Assembly: GCA_964017235.1 (NCBI GenBank)
Contig: OZ024936.1
Coordinates: 46,489,028 to 46,553,027, forward strand
Direction: 5' to 3'
DNA length: 64,000 nucleotides
Source: Sabellastarte sp. h YS-2021
Taxonomy: Eukaryota > Annelida > Polychaeta > Sabellida > Sabellidae
Shown: positions 12,737 through 25,471 of the stretch, piece after piece
How the letters are laid out: the number at the start of each line of letters is the position of its first letter
How positions within the stretch are numbered: the first letter of the stretch is position 1
Program-made: the position numbers and the translations under genes
Notes under the pieces: model-generated
Databases searched by the model: none
Told to the model about the DNA's origin: nothing
The model's input: the letters and a program-made list of their open reading frames with translations, nothing else

Positions 12737-15284
12737 TACAATATGCATGTTGACAAGAAAGACTTTGATAGATCCGTTGTGTGTTCCTGGTCTCCGGAGC
12801 CAGCAAAGCAGAATAGCACGTTCAGTAGGGTGGCCAGATGTAGTTTACCTGCTGCCCCACCCTCCCGGGCCCTTGGCTAGGACATTTTGAGACGCTGGGA
12901 AAGAGCAGCCAGAGAAGACTGTAATATGCAACCAGGCTGCCCGGTTGTCAAGGTGCCTGAATAGAGTACAGGACACGATGTCTACACAACTCTCACCCGC
13001 CTTCTGGACAGTTTCCATAGAGACAGACCCAAGGGCAGGAGGGGCATCCCCTCCTGGAACCTTTCACTGGTACTACACCAGCTGACTAAGGCTCCCTTTG
13101 AACCTCTAAAAGAGGCCTCTTTGAAACATCTGACGTTCAAGACTGTTTTCTTACTGGCCTCGCAGGTAAACTCTGGTAAACGCAGGAGTGAGATCCATGC
13201 TTGGCTTCATAAGAACATCAGACACCAATCAGACTGGTCTAAGGTGTCCTTATACCGCTCACCCAGCTTTCTGTCCCAAGAACCAGCTGGCCAAGGAGGG
13301 TCCAGACAGTGTGGCCCCGGTGGTTATCCCAGCCCTGGCCCCCACTCTGGATAAGTCACTCAAAGGTGACGGGTCACTGTGTCCAGTTAGAGCACTACGT
13401 TATTATTTAGACAGGACCTCTGACCTCAGGCAGAATAAGGAGTTGGCTTTTGTCTCCTTCAAAAAAGGTTTTGACAAGGATATCTCCTCTGCCACTGTCT
13501 CCTCATGGATCAAACAGACAGTGATCCTCTGCTATGAGCTCTCTGACCAGCAAGCTCTTACCTTACATCAAGTTGAAGCCCATGATGTAAGGGCCTTTGC
13601 TGCTTCTAAGGCCTTCCAATCTGGAATTTCCTTAGAACAAATCTTATCAGTATCTTATCAAACCGGTTAACCGGTTTCTGGCTACCGACTTAGGCCATTA
13701 TTGGGTAACCTGATTCAGGACTACCTGGGCCAGAGAAAATTGTTAGTTTTTGAGTTCACTCAAGTTCCTAGTAACTTACCCACCGACCAAGCGGTAGTTA
13801 TTCAGCAATTGTCCATTGGATAGGATGTATTAACGCAATAAAATTGCAAATTTAATAAATAAATTAAAACTTTTATAAGTTAATACCCTATCCAATGGAC
13901 AGACAAGGCCCTCCCAACCGGCCCCGCTATCAGCTTACTAGGGGTCTAATAGGTTTAGACAACAAAAATGACGCGATGACGTCATTCTGACTAGACAGGA
14001 AGTATGCACGAGGCGACACCTGGCGAATGTACACTTTGGGACCGGTCCTGCCGGTATTTAATACAGAATGACTTTTTCTGTCGTTTGGTGGGACCGGTCG
14101 CGCCGACCGGTAAAGCAATTGTCCATTGGATAGGGTATTAACTTATAAAATTTAATTTACTTATTAAATTTGCAAATTTGCTTCTATCTCCTTAACCGTG
14201 CGAGATAGAGCGATTTCGTTGAAATTTTCGACCCACAGGGTAACTGAGCAATGTACTCTTGGCAATTTTCAAAAAAAATTTTCCCCTCCCCAAAAATGGC
14301 GGCCATTTTGAATTTTCGAATTTTTGCCAAAAATGGCAAAACACAAATTTGCTTCTATCTGCTTAACTGTGCAAGTTAGAGCAATTTCGTCAAAATTTTC
14401 GACCTAACCAATGCAAAAAGGCATGAAGCTGAAATAATTTACATGTATACTAATAAATATTTAAGCATCATTGATATATTTTACAAATGAAACAGGGTCT
14501 TGTAAGACTACTATACAATTTTTGCAAAAGGTTCATGGGGTGGACATTACACATGATAATGTGTGTTCTTCTATGCTATCCTGTTTCTATTCATATGTCG
14601 CAGCTGCTATCAACAGGGCTTGATCTCTGGTGTGACTGTTGAGGGTACCGGTTCCAATCTTGTTCAGACCACCAGTGACCTTGCTGTTGGGACTGCTACC
14701 CAGCCTGTTGAGGCTCCCAGTAGAGAAGTTTTGTAGCTGCCAGCAAGAGTGCTACTCGCCCTGTTGAAGGTCGCGGTACTGGAGTTGTGATCCAGCAGAA
14801 TGCCACCCAGCCTGTTGCAGGGACGGCCACACAGCCTGTTGAGGCTCCCGTTGCGGGTCCTGAGGTTCTGCTGACAAGTACCGGTGTACAGTCTGATAGT
14901 GATGGAGATCTACACAGTGAGCCAGGCTCCCCTGTTTATGACAACTTCCAGGACAGTTCCCCAAAGATTTCACCAGAGATGAGGCAGCTGATCAGGAACT
15001 CTCTTGAGGAGACTAGTTATAGAGAGACCATCGGAGGTGTGAGATCTTTTATTGGCTGGTATCAGATTCCAGAATTTGACCGTGTTTCATCTGCAGATGA
15101 CAACCATTTTGCCGGTTCCCAAGTCCAGCCAACCAGGAAGGTCAAGTTGCCGGTAGACGACTGGTTGTGTAGAAAGATGGGGAAGTTAAACCTCACCATT
15201 GCTGAAGGCTACCCTTCCAGAAATACAGAAACTGCTGGATTCCTCAGGCACCAGTTTGTCAAGCCACCCAGGTTGTCTAGATGG
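12737..15284 (+). repeat. DIRS macrosatellite unit 6 (haplotype B)
   Basis: Recombinase fragment about 12991-13662; gag frame 14787-15428 continues into unit 7. Nearly identical to unit 3, including the longer A tract (2,548 bp). A private change near 13575 turns Lys into Glu just before the recombinase HxxR motif. Confidence 0.93.
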
Positions 15285-17831
15285 TACAATATGCATGTTG
15301 ACAAGAAAGACTTTGATAGATCCGTTGTGTGTTCCTGGTCTCCGGAGCCAGCAAAGCAGAATAGCACGTTCAGTAGGGTGGCCAGATGTAGTTTACCTGC
15401 TGCCCCACCCTCCCGGGCCCTTGGCTAGGACATTTTGAGACGCTGGGAAAGAGCAGCCAGAGAAGACTGTAATATGCAACCAGGCTGCCCGGTTGTCAAG
15501 GTGCCTGAATAGAGTACAGGACACGATGTCTACACAACTCTCACCCGCCTTCTGGACAGTTTCCATAGAGACAGACCCAAGGGCAGGAGGGGCATCCCCT
15601 CCTGGAACCTTTCACTGGTACTACACCAGCTGACTAAGGCTCCCTTTGAACCTCTAAAAGAGGCCTCTTTGAAACATCTGACGTTCAAGACTGTTTTCTT
15701 ACTGGCCTCGCAGGTAAACTCTGGTAAACGCAGGAGTGAGATCCATGCTTGGCTTCATAAGAACATCAGACACCAATCAGACTGGTCTAAGGTGTCCTTA
15801 TACCGCTCACCCAGCTTTCTGTCCCAAGAACCAGCTGGCCAAGGAGGGTCCAGACAGTGTGGCCCCGGTGGTTATCCCAGCCCTGGCCCCCACTCTGGAT
15901 AAGTCACTCAAAGGTGACGGGTCACTGTGTCCAGTTAGAGCACTACGTTATTATTTAGACAGGACCTCTGACCTCAGGCAGAATAAGGAGTTGGCTTTTG
16001 TCTCCTTCAAAAAAGGTTTTGACAAGGATATCTCCTCTGCCACTGTCTCCTCATGGATCAAACAGACAGTGATCCTCTGCTATGAGCTCTCTGACCAGTA
16101 AGCTCTTACCTTACATCAAGTTAAAGCCCATGATGTAAGGGCCTTTGCTGCTTCTAAGGCCTTCCAATCTGGAATTTCCTTAGAACAAATCTTATCAGTA
16201 TCTTATCAAACCGGTTAACCGGTTTCTGGCTACCGACTTAGGCCATTATTGGGTAACCTGATTCAGGACTACCTGGGCCGGAGAAAATTGTTAGTTTTTG
16301 AGTTCACTCAAGTTCCTAGTAACTTACCCACCGACCAAGCGGTAGTTATTCAGCAATTGTCCATTGGATAGGATGTATTAACGCAATAAAATTGCAAATT
16401 TAATAAATAAATTAAAACTTTTATAAGTTAATACCCTATCCAATGGACAGACAAGGCCCTCCCAACCGGCCCCGCTATCAGCTTACTAGGGGTCTAATAG
16501 GTTTAGACAACAAAAATGACGCGATGACGTCATTCTGACTAGACAGGAAGTATGCACGAGGCGACACCTGGCGAATGTACACTTTGGGACCGGTCCTGCC
16601 GGTATTTAATATAGAATGACTTTTTCTGTTGTTTGGTGGGACCGGTCGCGCCGACCGGTAAAGCAATTGTCCATTGGATAGGGTATTAACTTATAAAATT
16701 TAATTTACTTATTAAATTTGCAAATTTGCTTCTATCTCCTTAACCGTGCGAGATAGAGCGATTTCGTTGAAATTTTCGACCCACAGGGTAACTGAGCAAT
16801 GTACTCTTGGCAATTTTCAAAAAAATTTTCCCCTCCCCAAAAATGGCGGCCATTTTGAATTTTCGAATTTTTGCCAAAAATGGCAAAACACAAATTTGCT
16901 TCTATCTGCTTAACCGTGCAAGTTAGAGCAATTTCGTCAAAATTTTCGACCTAACCAATGCAAAAAGGCATGAAGCTGAAATAATTTACATGTATACTAA
17001 TAAATATTTAAGAATCATTGATATATTTTACAAATGAAACAGGGTCTTGTAAGACTACTATACAATTTTTGCAAAAGGTTCATGGGGTGGACATTACACA
17101 TGATAATGTGTGTTCTTCTATGCTATCCTGTTTCTATTCATATGTCGCAGCTGCTATCAACAGGGCTTGATCTCTGGTGTGACTGTTGAGGGTACCGGTT
17201 CCAATCTTGTTCAGACCACCAGTGACCTTGCTGTTGGGACTGCTACCCAGCCTGTTGAGGCTCCCAGTAGAGAAGTTTTGTAGCTGCCAGCAAGAGTGCT
17301 ACTCGCCCTGTTGAAGGTCGCGGTACTGGAGTTGTGATCCAGCAGAATGCCACCCAGCCTGTTGCAGGGACGGCCACACAGCCTGTTGAGGCTCCCGTTG
17401 CGGGTCCTGAGGTTCTGCTGACAAGTACCGGTGTACAGTCTGATAGTGATGGAGATCTACACAGTGAGCCAGGCTCCCCTGTTTATGACAACTTCCAGGA
17501 CAGTTCCCCAAAGATTTCACCAGAGATGAGGCAGCTGATCAGGAACTCTCTTGAGGAGACTAGTTATAGAGAGACCATCGGAGGTGTGAGATCTTTTATT
17601 GGCTGGTATCAGATTCCAGAATTTGACCGTGTTTCATCTGCAGATGACAACCATTTTGCCGGTTCCCAAGTCCAGCCAACCAGGAAGGTCAAGTTGCCGG
17701 TAGACGACTGGTTGTGTAGAAAGATGGGGAAGTTAAACCTCACCATTGCTGAAGGCTACCCTTCCAGAAATACAGAAACTGCTGGATTCCTCAGGCACCA
17801 GTTTGTCAAGCCACCCAGGTTGTCTAGATGG
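15285..17831 (+). repeat. DIRS macrosatellite unit 7 (haplotype A, extra nonsense mutation)
   Basis: Recombinase fragment about 15539-16210; gag frame 17334-17975 continues into unit 8. A private C-to-T change at 16099 creates a TAA in the recombinase frame, which ends at 16101. A second private change lies near 16611. Confidence 0.93.
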
Positions 17832-20377
17832 TACAATATGCATGTTGACAAGAAAGACTTTGATAGATCCGTTGTGTGTTCCTGGTCTCCGGAGCCAGCA
17901 AAGCAGAATAGCACGTTCAGTAGGGTGGCCAGATGTAGTTTACCTGCTGCCCCACCCTCCCGGGCCCTTGGCTAGGACATTTTGAGACGCTGGGAAAGAG
18001 CAGCCAGAGAAGACTGTAATATGCAACCAGGCTGCCCGGTTGTCAAGGTGCCTGAATAGAGTACAGGACACGATGTCTACACAACTCTCACCCGCCTTCT
18101 GGACAGTTTCCATAGAGACAGACCCAAGGGCAGGAGGGGCATCCCCTCCTGGAACCTTTCACTGGTACTACACCAGCTGACTAAGGCTCCCTTTGAACCT
18201 CTAAAAGAGGCCTCTTTGAAACATCTGACGTTCAAGACTGTTTTCTTACTGGCCTCGCAGGTAAACTCTGGTAAACGCAGGAGTGAGATCCATGCTTGGC
18301 TTCATAAGAACATCAGACACCAATCAGACTGGTCTAAGGTGTCCTTATACCGCTCACCCAGCTTTCTGTCCCAAGAACCAGCTGGCCAAGGAGGGTCCAG
18401 ACAGTGTGGCCCCGGTGGTTATCCCAGCCCTGGCCCCCACTCTGGATAAGTCACTCAAAGGTGACGGGTCACTGTGTCCAGTTAGAGCACTACGTTATTA
18501 TTTAGACAGGACCTCTGACCTCAGGCAGAATAAGGAGTTGGCTTTTGTCTCCTTCAAAAAAGGTTTTGACAAGGATATCTCCTCTGCCACTGTCTCCTCA
18601 TGGATCAAACAGACAGTGATCCTCTGCTATGAGCTCTCTGACCAGCAAGCTCTTACCTTACATCAAGTTAAAGCCCATGATGTAAGGGCCTTTGCTGCTT
18701 CTAAGGCCTTCCAATCTGGAATTTCCTTAGAACAAATCTTATCAGTATCTTATCAAACCGGTTAACCGGTTTCTGGCTACCGACTTAGGCCATTATTGGG
18801 TAACCTGATTCAGGACTACCTGGGCCAGAGAAAATTGTTAGTTTTTGAGTTCACTCAAGTTCCTAGTAACTTACCCACCGACCAAGCGGTAGTTATTCAG
18901 CAATTGTCCATTGGATAGGATGTATTAACGCAATAAAATTGCAAATTTAATAAATAAATTAAAACTTTTATAAGTTAATACCCTATCCAATGGACAGACA
19001 AGGCCCTCCCAACCGGCCCCGCTATCAGCTTACTAGGGGTCTAATAGGTTTAGACAACAAAAATGACGCGATGACGTCATTCTGACTAGACAGGAAGTAT
19101 GCACGAGGTGACACCTGGCGAATGTACACTTTGGGACCGGTCCTGCCGGTATTTAATACAGAATGACTTTTTCTGTCGTTTGGTGGGACCGGTCGCGCCG
19201 ACCGGTAAAGCAATTGTCCATTGGATAGGGTATTAACTTATAAAATTTAATTTACTTATTAAATTTGCAAATTTGCTTCTATCTCCTTAACCGTGCGAGA
19301 TAGAGCGATTTCGTTGAAATTTTCGACCCACAGGGTAACTGAGCAATGTACTCTTGGCAATTTTCAAAAAAAATTCCCCTCCCCAAAAATGGCGACCATT
19401 TTGAATTTTCGAATTTTTGCCAAAAATGGCAAAACACAAATTTGCTTCTATCTGCTTAACTGTGCAAGTTAGAGCAATTTCGTCAAAATTTTCGACCTAA
19501 CCAATGCAAAAAGGCATGAAGCTGAAATAATTTACATGTATACTAATAAATATTTAAGCATCATTGATATATTTTACAAATGAAACAGGGTCTTGTAAGA
19601 CTACTATACAATTTTTGCAAAAGGTTCATGGGGTGGACATTACACATGATAATGTGTGTTCTTCTATGCTATCCTGTTTCTATTCATATGTCGCAGCTGC
19701 TATCAACAGGGCTTGATCTCTGGTGTGACTGTTGAGGGTACCGGTTCCAATCTTATTCAGACCACCAGTGACCTTGCTGTTGGGACTGCTACCCAGCCTG
19801 TTGAGGCTCCCAGTAGAGAAGTTTTGTAGCTGCCAGCAAGAGTGCTACTCGCCCTGTTGAAGGTCGCGGTACTGGAGTTGTGATCCAGCAGAATGCCACC
19901 CAGCCTGTTGCAGGGACGGCCACACAGCCTGTTGAAGCTCCCGTTGCGGGTCCTGAGGTTCTGCTGACAAGTACCGGTGTACAGTCTGATAGTGATGGAG
20001 ATCTACACAGTGAGCCAGGCTCCCCTGTTTATGACAACTTCCAGGACAGTTCCCCAAAGATTTCACCAGAGATGAGGCAGCTGATCAGGAACTCTCTTGA
20101 GGAGACTAGTTATAGAGAGACCATCGGAGGTGTGAGATCTTTTATTGGCTGGTATCAGATTCCAGAATTTGACCGTGTTTCATCTGCAGATGACAACCAT
20201 TTTGCCGGTTCCCAAGTCCAGCCAACCAGGAAGGTCAAGTTGCCGGTAGACGACTGGTTGTGTAGAAAGATGGGGAAGTTAAACCTCACCATTGCTGAAG
20301 GCTACCCTTCCAGAAATACAGAAACTGCTGGATTCCTCAGGCACCAGTTTGTCAAGCCACCCAGGTTGTCTAGATGG
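17832..20377 (+). repeat. DIRS macrosatellite unit 8 (haplotype B)
   Basis: Recombinase fragment about 18086-18757; gag frame 19880-20521 continues into unit 9. B markers with private changes in the A/T tract and ggcgacc near 19393, making it 2,546 bp. Shares gttgaagctccc in gag (near 19935) with units 9 and 10. Confidence 0.93.
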
Positions 20378-22924
20378 TACAATATGCATGTTGACAAGAA
20401 AGACTTTGATAGATCCGTTGTGTGTTCCTGGTCTCCGGAGCCAGCAAAGCAGAATAGCACGTTCAGTAGGGTGGCCAGATGTAGTTTACCTGCTGCCCCA
20501 CCCTCCCGGGCCCTTGGCTAGGACATTTTGAGATGCTGGGAAAGAGCAGCCAGAGAAGACTGTAATATGCAACCAGGCTGCCCGGTTGTCAAGGTGCCTG
20601 AATAGAGTACAGGACACGATGTCTACACAACTCTCACCCGCCTTCTGGACAGTTTCCATAGAGACAGACCCAAGGGCAGGAGGGGCATCCCCTCCTGGAA
20701 CCTTTCACTGGTACTACACCAGCTGACTAAGGCTCCCTTTGAACCTCTAAAAGAGGCCTCTTTGAAACATCTGACGTTCAAGACTGTTTTCTTACTGGCC
20801 TCGCAGGTAAACTCTGGTAAACGCAGGAGTGAGATCCATGCTTGGCTTCATAAGAACATCAGACACCAATCAGACTGGTCTAAGGTGTCCTTATACCGCT
20901 CACCCAGCTTTCTGTCCCAAGAACCAGCTGGCCAAGGAGGGTCCAGACAGTGTGGCCCCGGTGGTTATCCCAGCCCTGGCCCCCACTCTGGATAAGTCAC
21001 TCAAAGGTGACGGGTCACTGTGTCCAGTTAGAGCACTACGTTATTATTTAGACAGGACCTCTGACCTCAGGCAGAATAAGGAGTTGGCTTTTGTCTCCTT
21101 CAAAAAAGGTTTTGACAAGGATATCTCCTCTGCCACTGTATCCTCATGGATCAAACAGACAGTGATCCTCTGCTATGAGCTCTCTGACCAGCAAGCTCTT
21201 ACCTTACATCAAGTTAAAGCCCATGATGTAAGGGCCTTTGCTGCTTCTAAGGCCTTCCAATCTGGAATTTCCTTAGAACAAATCTTATCAGTATCTTATC
21301 AAACCGGTTAACCGGTTTCTGGCTACCAACTTAGGCCATTATTGGGTAACCTGATTCAGGACTACCTGGGCCAGAGAAAATTGTTAGTTTTTGAGTTCAC
21401 TCAAGTTCCTAGTAACTTACCCACCGACCAAGCGGTAGTTATTCAGCAATTGTCCATTGGATAGGATGTATTAACGCAATAAAATTGCAAATTTAATAAA
21501 TAAATTAAAACTTTTATAAGTTAATACCCTATCCAATGGACAGACAAGGCCCTCCCAACCGGCCCCGCTATCAGCTTACTAGGGGTCTAATAGGTTTAGA
21601 CAACAAAAATGATGTGATGACGTCATTCTGACTAGACAGGAAGTATGCACGAGGCGACACCTGGCGAATGTACACTTTGGAACCGGTCCTGCCGGTATTT
21701 AATACAGAATGACTTTTTCTGTCGTTTGGTGGGACCGGTCGCGCCGACCAGTAAAGCAATTGTCCATTGGATAGGGTATTAACTTATAAAATTTAATTTA
21801 CTTATTAAATTTGCAAATTTGCTTCTATCTCCTTAACCGTGCGAGATAGAGCGATTTCGTTGAAATTTTCGACCCACAGGGTAACTGAGCAATGTACTCT
21901 TGGCAATTTTCAAAAAAATTTTCCCCTCCCCAAAAATGGCGGCCATTTTGAATTTTCGAATTTTTGCCAAAAATGGCAAAACACAAATTTGCTTCTATCT
22001 GCTTAACCGTGCAAGTTAGAGCAATTTCGTCAAAATTTTCGACCTAACCAATGCAAAAAGGCATGAAGCTGAAATAATTTACATGTATACTAATAAATAT
22101 TTAAGAATCATTGATATATTTTACAAATGAAACAGGGTCTTGTAAGACTACTATACAATTTTTGCAAAAGGTTCATGGGGTGGACATTACACATGATAAT
22201 GTGTGTTCTTCTATGCTATCCTGTTTCTATTCATATGTCGCAGCTGCTATCAACAGGGCTTGATCTCTGGTGTGACTGTTGAGGGTACCGGTTCCAATCT
22301 TGTTCAGACCACCAGTGACCTTGCTGTTGGGACTGCTACCCAGCCTGTTGAGGCTCCCAGTAGAGAAGTTTTGTAGCTGCCAGCAAGAGTGCTACTCGCC
22401 CTGTTGAAGGTCGCGGTACTGGAGTTGTGATCCAGCAGAATGCCACCCAGCCTGTTGCAGGGACGGCCACACAGCCTGTTGAAGCTCCCGTTGCGGGTCC
22501 TGAGGTTCTGCTGACAAGTACCGGTGTACAGTCTGATAGTGATGGAGATCTACACAGTGAGCCAGGCTCCCCTGTTTATGACAACTTCCAGGACAGTTCC
22601 CCAAAGATTTCACCAGAGATGAGGCAGCTGATCAGGAACTCTCTTGAGGAGACTAGTTATAGAGAGACCATCGGAGGTGTGAGATCTTTTATTGGCTGGT
22701 ATCAGATTCCAGAATTTGACCGTGTTTCATCTGCAGATGACAACCATTTTGCCGGTTCCCAAGTCCAGCCAACCAGGAAGGTCAAGTTGCCGGTAGACGA
22801 CTGGTTGTGTAGAAAGATGGGGAAGTTAAACCTCACCATTGCTGAAGGCTACCCTTCCAGAAATACAGAAACTGCTGGATTCCTCAGGCACCAGTTTGTC
22901 AAGCCACCCAGGTTGTCTAGATGG
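20378..22924 (+). repeat. DIRS macrosatellite unit 9 (haplotype D)
   Basis: Recombinase fragment about 20632-21303; gag frame 22427-23068 continues into unit 10. D markers are gatgtgatgacg near 21610, ctttggaacc near 21677 and ctgtatcc near 21137. Almost identical to unit 10, as expected from a recent local duplication. Confidence 0.93.
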
Positions 22925-25471
22925 TACAATATGCATGTTGACAAGAAAGACTTTGATAGATCCGTTGTGTGTTCCTGGTCTCCGGAGCCAGCAAAGCAGA
23001 ATAGCACGTTCAGTAGGGTGGCCAGATGTAGTTTACCTGCTGCCCCACCCTCCCGGGCCCTTGGCTAGGACATTTTGAGATGCTGGGAAAGAGCAGCCAG
23101 AGAAGACTGTAATATGCAACCAGGCTGCCCGGTTGTCAAGGTGCCTGAATAGAGTACAGGACACGATGTCTACACAACTCTCACCCGCCTTCTGGACAGT
23201 TTCCATAGAGACAGACCCAAGGGCAGGAGGGGCATCCCCTCCTGGAACCTTTCACTGGTACTACACCAGCTGACTAAGGCTCCCTTTGAACCTCTAAAAG
23301 AGGCCTCTTTGAAACATCTGACGTTCAAGACTGTTTTCTTACTGGCCTCGCAGGTAAACTCTGGTAAACGCAGGAGTGAGATCCATGCTTGGCTTCATAA
23401 GAACATCAGACACCAATCAGACTGGTCTAAGGTGTCCTTATACCGCTCACCCAGCTTTCTGTCCCAAGAACCAGCTGGCCAAGGAGGGTCCAGACAGTGT
23501 GGCCCCGGTGGTTATCCCAGCCCTGGCCCCCACTCTGGATAAGTCACTCAAAGGTGACGGGTCACTGTGTCCAGTTAGAGCACTACGTTATTATTTAGAC
23601 AGGACCTCTGACCTCAGGCAGAATAAGGAGTTGGCTTTTGTCTCCTTCAAAAAAGGTTTTGACAAGGATATCTCCTCTGCCACTGTATCCTCATGGATCA
23701 AACAGACAGTGATCCTCTGCTATGAGCTCTCTGACCAGCAAGCTCTTACCTTACATCAAGTTAAAGCCCATGATGTAAGGGCCTTTGCTGCTTCTAAGGC
23801 CTTCCAATCTGGAATTTCCTTAGAACAAATCTTATCAGTATCTTATCAAACCGGTTAACCGGTTTCTGGCTACCAACTTAGGCCATTATTGGGTAACCTG
23901 ATTCAGGACTACCTGGGCCAGAGAAAATTGTTAGTTTTTGAGTTCACTCAAGTTCCTAGTAACTTACCCACCGACCAAGCGGTAGTTATTCAGCAATTGT
24001 CCATTGGATAGGATGTATTAACGCAATAAAATTGCAAATTTAATAAATAAATTAAAACTTTTATAAGTTAATACCCTATCCAATGGACAGACAAGGCCCT
24101 CCCAACCGGCCCCGCTATCAGCTTACTAGGGGTCTAATAGGTTTAGACAACAAAAATGATGTGATGACGTCATTCTGACTAGACAGGAAGTATGCACGAG
24201 GCGACACCTGGCGAATGTACACTTTGGAACCGGTCCTGCCGGTATTTAATACAGAATGACTTTTTCTGTCGTTTGGTGGGACCGGTCGCGCCGACCAGTA
24301 AAGCAATTGTCCATTGGATAGGGTATTAACTTATAAAATTTAATTTACTTATTAAATTTGCAAATTTGCTTCTATCTCCTTAACCGTGCGAGATAGAGCG
24401 ATTTCGTTGAAATTTTCGACCCACAGGGTAACTGAGCAATGTACTCTTGGCAATTTTCAAAAAAAATTTCCCCTCCCCAAAAATGGCGGCCATTTTGAAT
24501 TTTCGAATTTTTGCCAAAAATGGCAAAACACAAATTTGCTTCTATCTGCTTAACCGTGCAAGTTAGAGCAATTTCGTCAAAATTTTCGACCTAACCAATG
24601 CAAAAAGGCATGAAGCTGAAATAATTTACATGTATACTAATAAATATTTAAGAATCATTGATATATTTTACAAATGAAACAGGGTCTTGTAAGACTACTA
24701 TACAATTTTTGCAAAAGGTTCATGGGGTGGACATTACACATGATAATGTGTGTTCTTCTATGCTATCCTGTTTCTATTCATATGTCGCAGCTGCTATCAA
24801 CAGGGCTTGATCTCTGGTGTGACTGTTGAGGGTACCGGTTCCAATCTTGTTCAGACCACCAGTGACCTTGCTGTTGGGACTGCTACCCAGCCTGTTGAGG
24901 CTCCCAGTAGAGAAGTTTTGTAGCTGCCAGCAAGAGTGCTACTCGCCCTGTTGAAGGTCGCGGTACTGGAGTTGTGATCCAGCAGAATGCCACCCAGCCT
25001 GTTGCAGGGACGGCCACACAGCCTGTTGAAGCTCCCGTTGCGGGTCCTGAGGTTCTGCTGACAAGTACCGGTGTACAGTCTGATAGTGATGGAGATCTAC
25101 ACAGTGAGCCAGGCTCCCCTGTTTATGACAACTTCCAGGACAGTTCCCCAAAGATTTCACCAGAGATGAGGCAGCTGATCAGGAACTCTCTTGAGGAGAC
25201 TAGTTATAGAGAGACCATCGGAGGTGTGAGATCTTTTATTGGCTGGTATCAGATTCCAGAATTTGACCGTGTTTCATCTGCAGATGACAACCATTTTGCC
25301 GGTTCCCAAGTCCAGCCAACCAGGAAGGTCAAGTTGCCGGTAGACGACTGGTTGTGTAGAAAGATGGGGAAGTTAAACCTCACCATTGCTGAAGGCTACC
25401 CTTCCAGAAATACAGAAACTGCTGGATTCCTCAGGCACCAGTTTGTCAAGCCACCCAGTTTGTCTAGATGG
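22925..25471 (+). repeat. DIRS macrosatellite unit 10 (haplotype D)
   Basis: Recombinase fragment about 23179-23850; gag frame 24974-25615 continues into unit 11. D haplotype. A private change near 25459 turns a gag Arg into Ser. Confidence 0.93.
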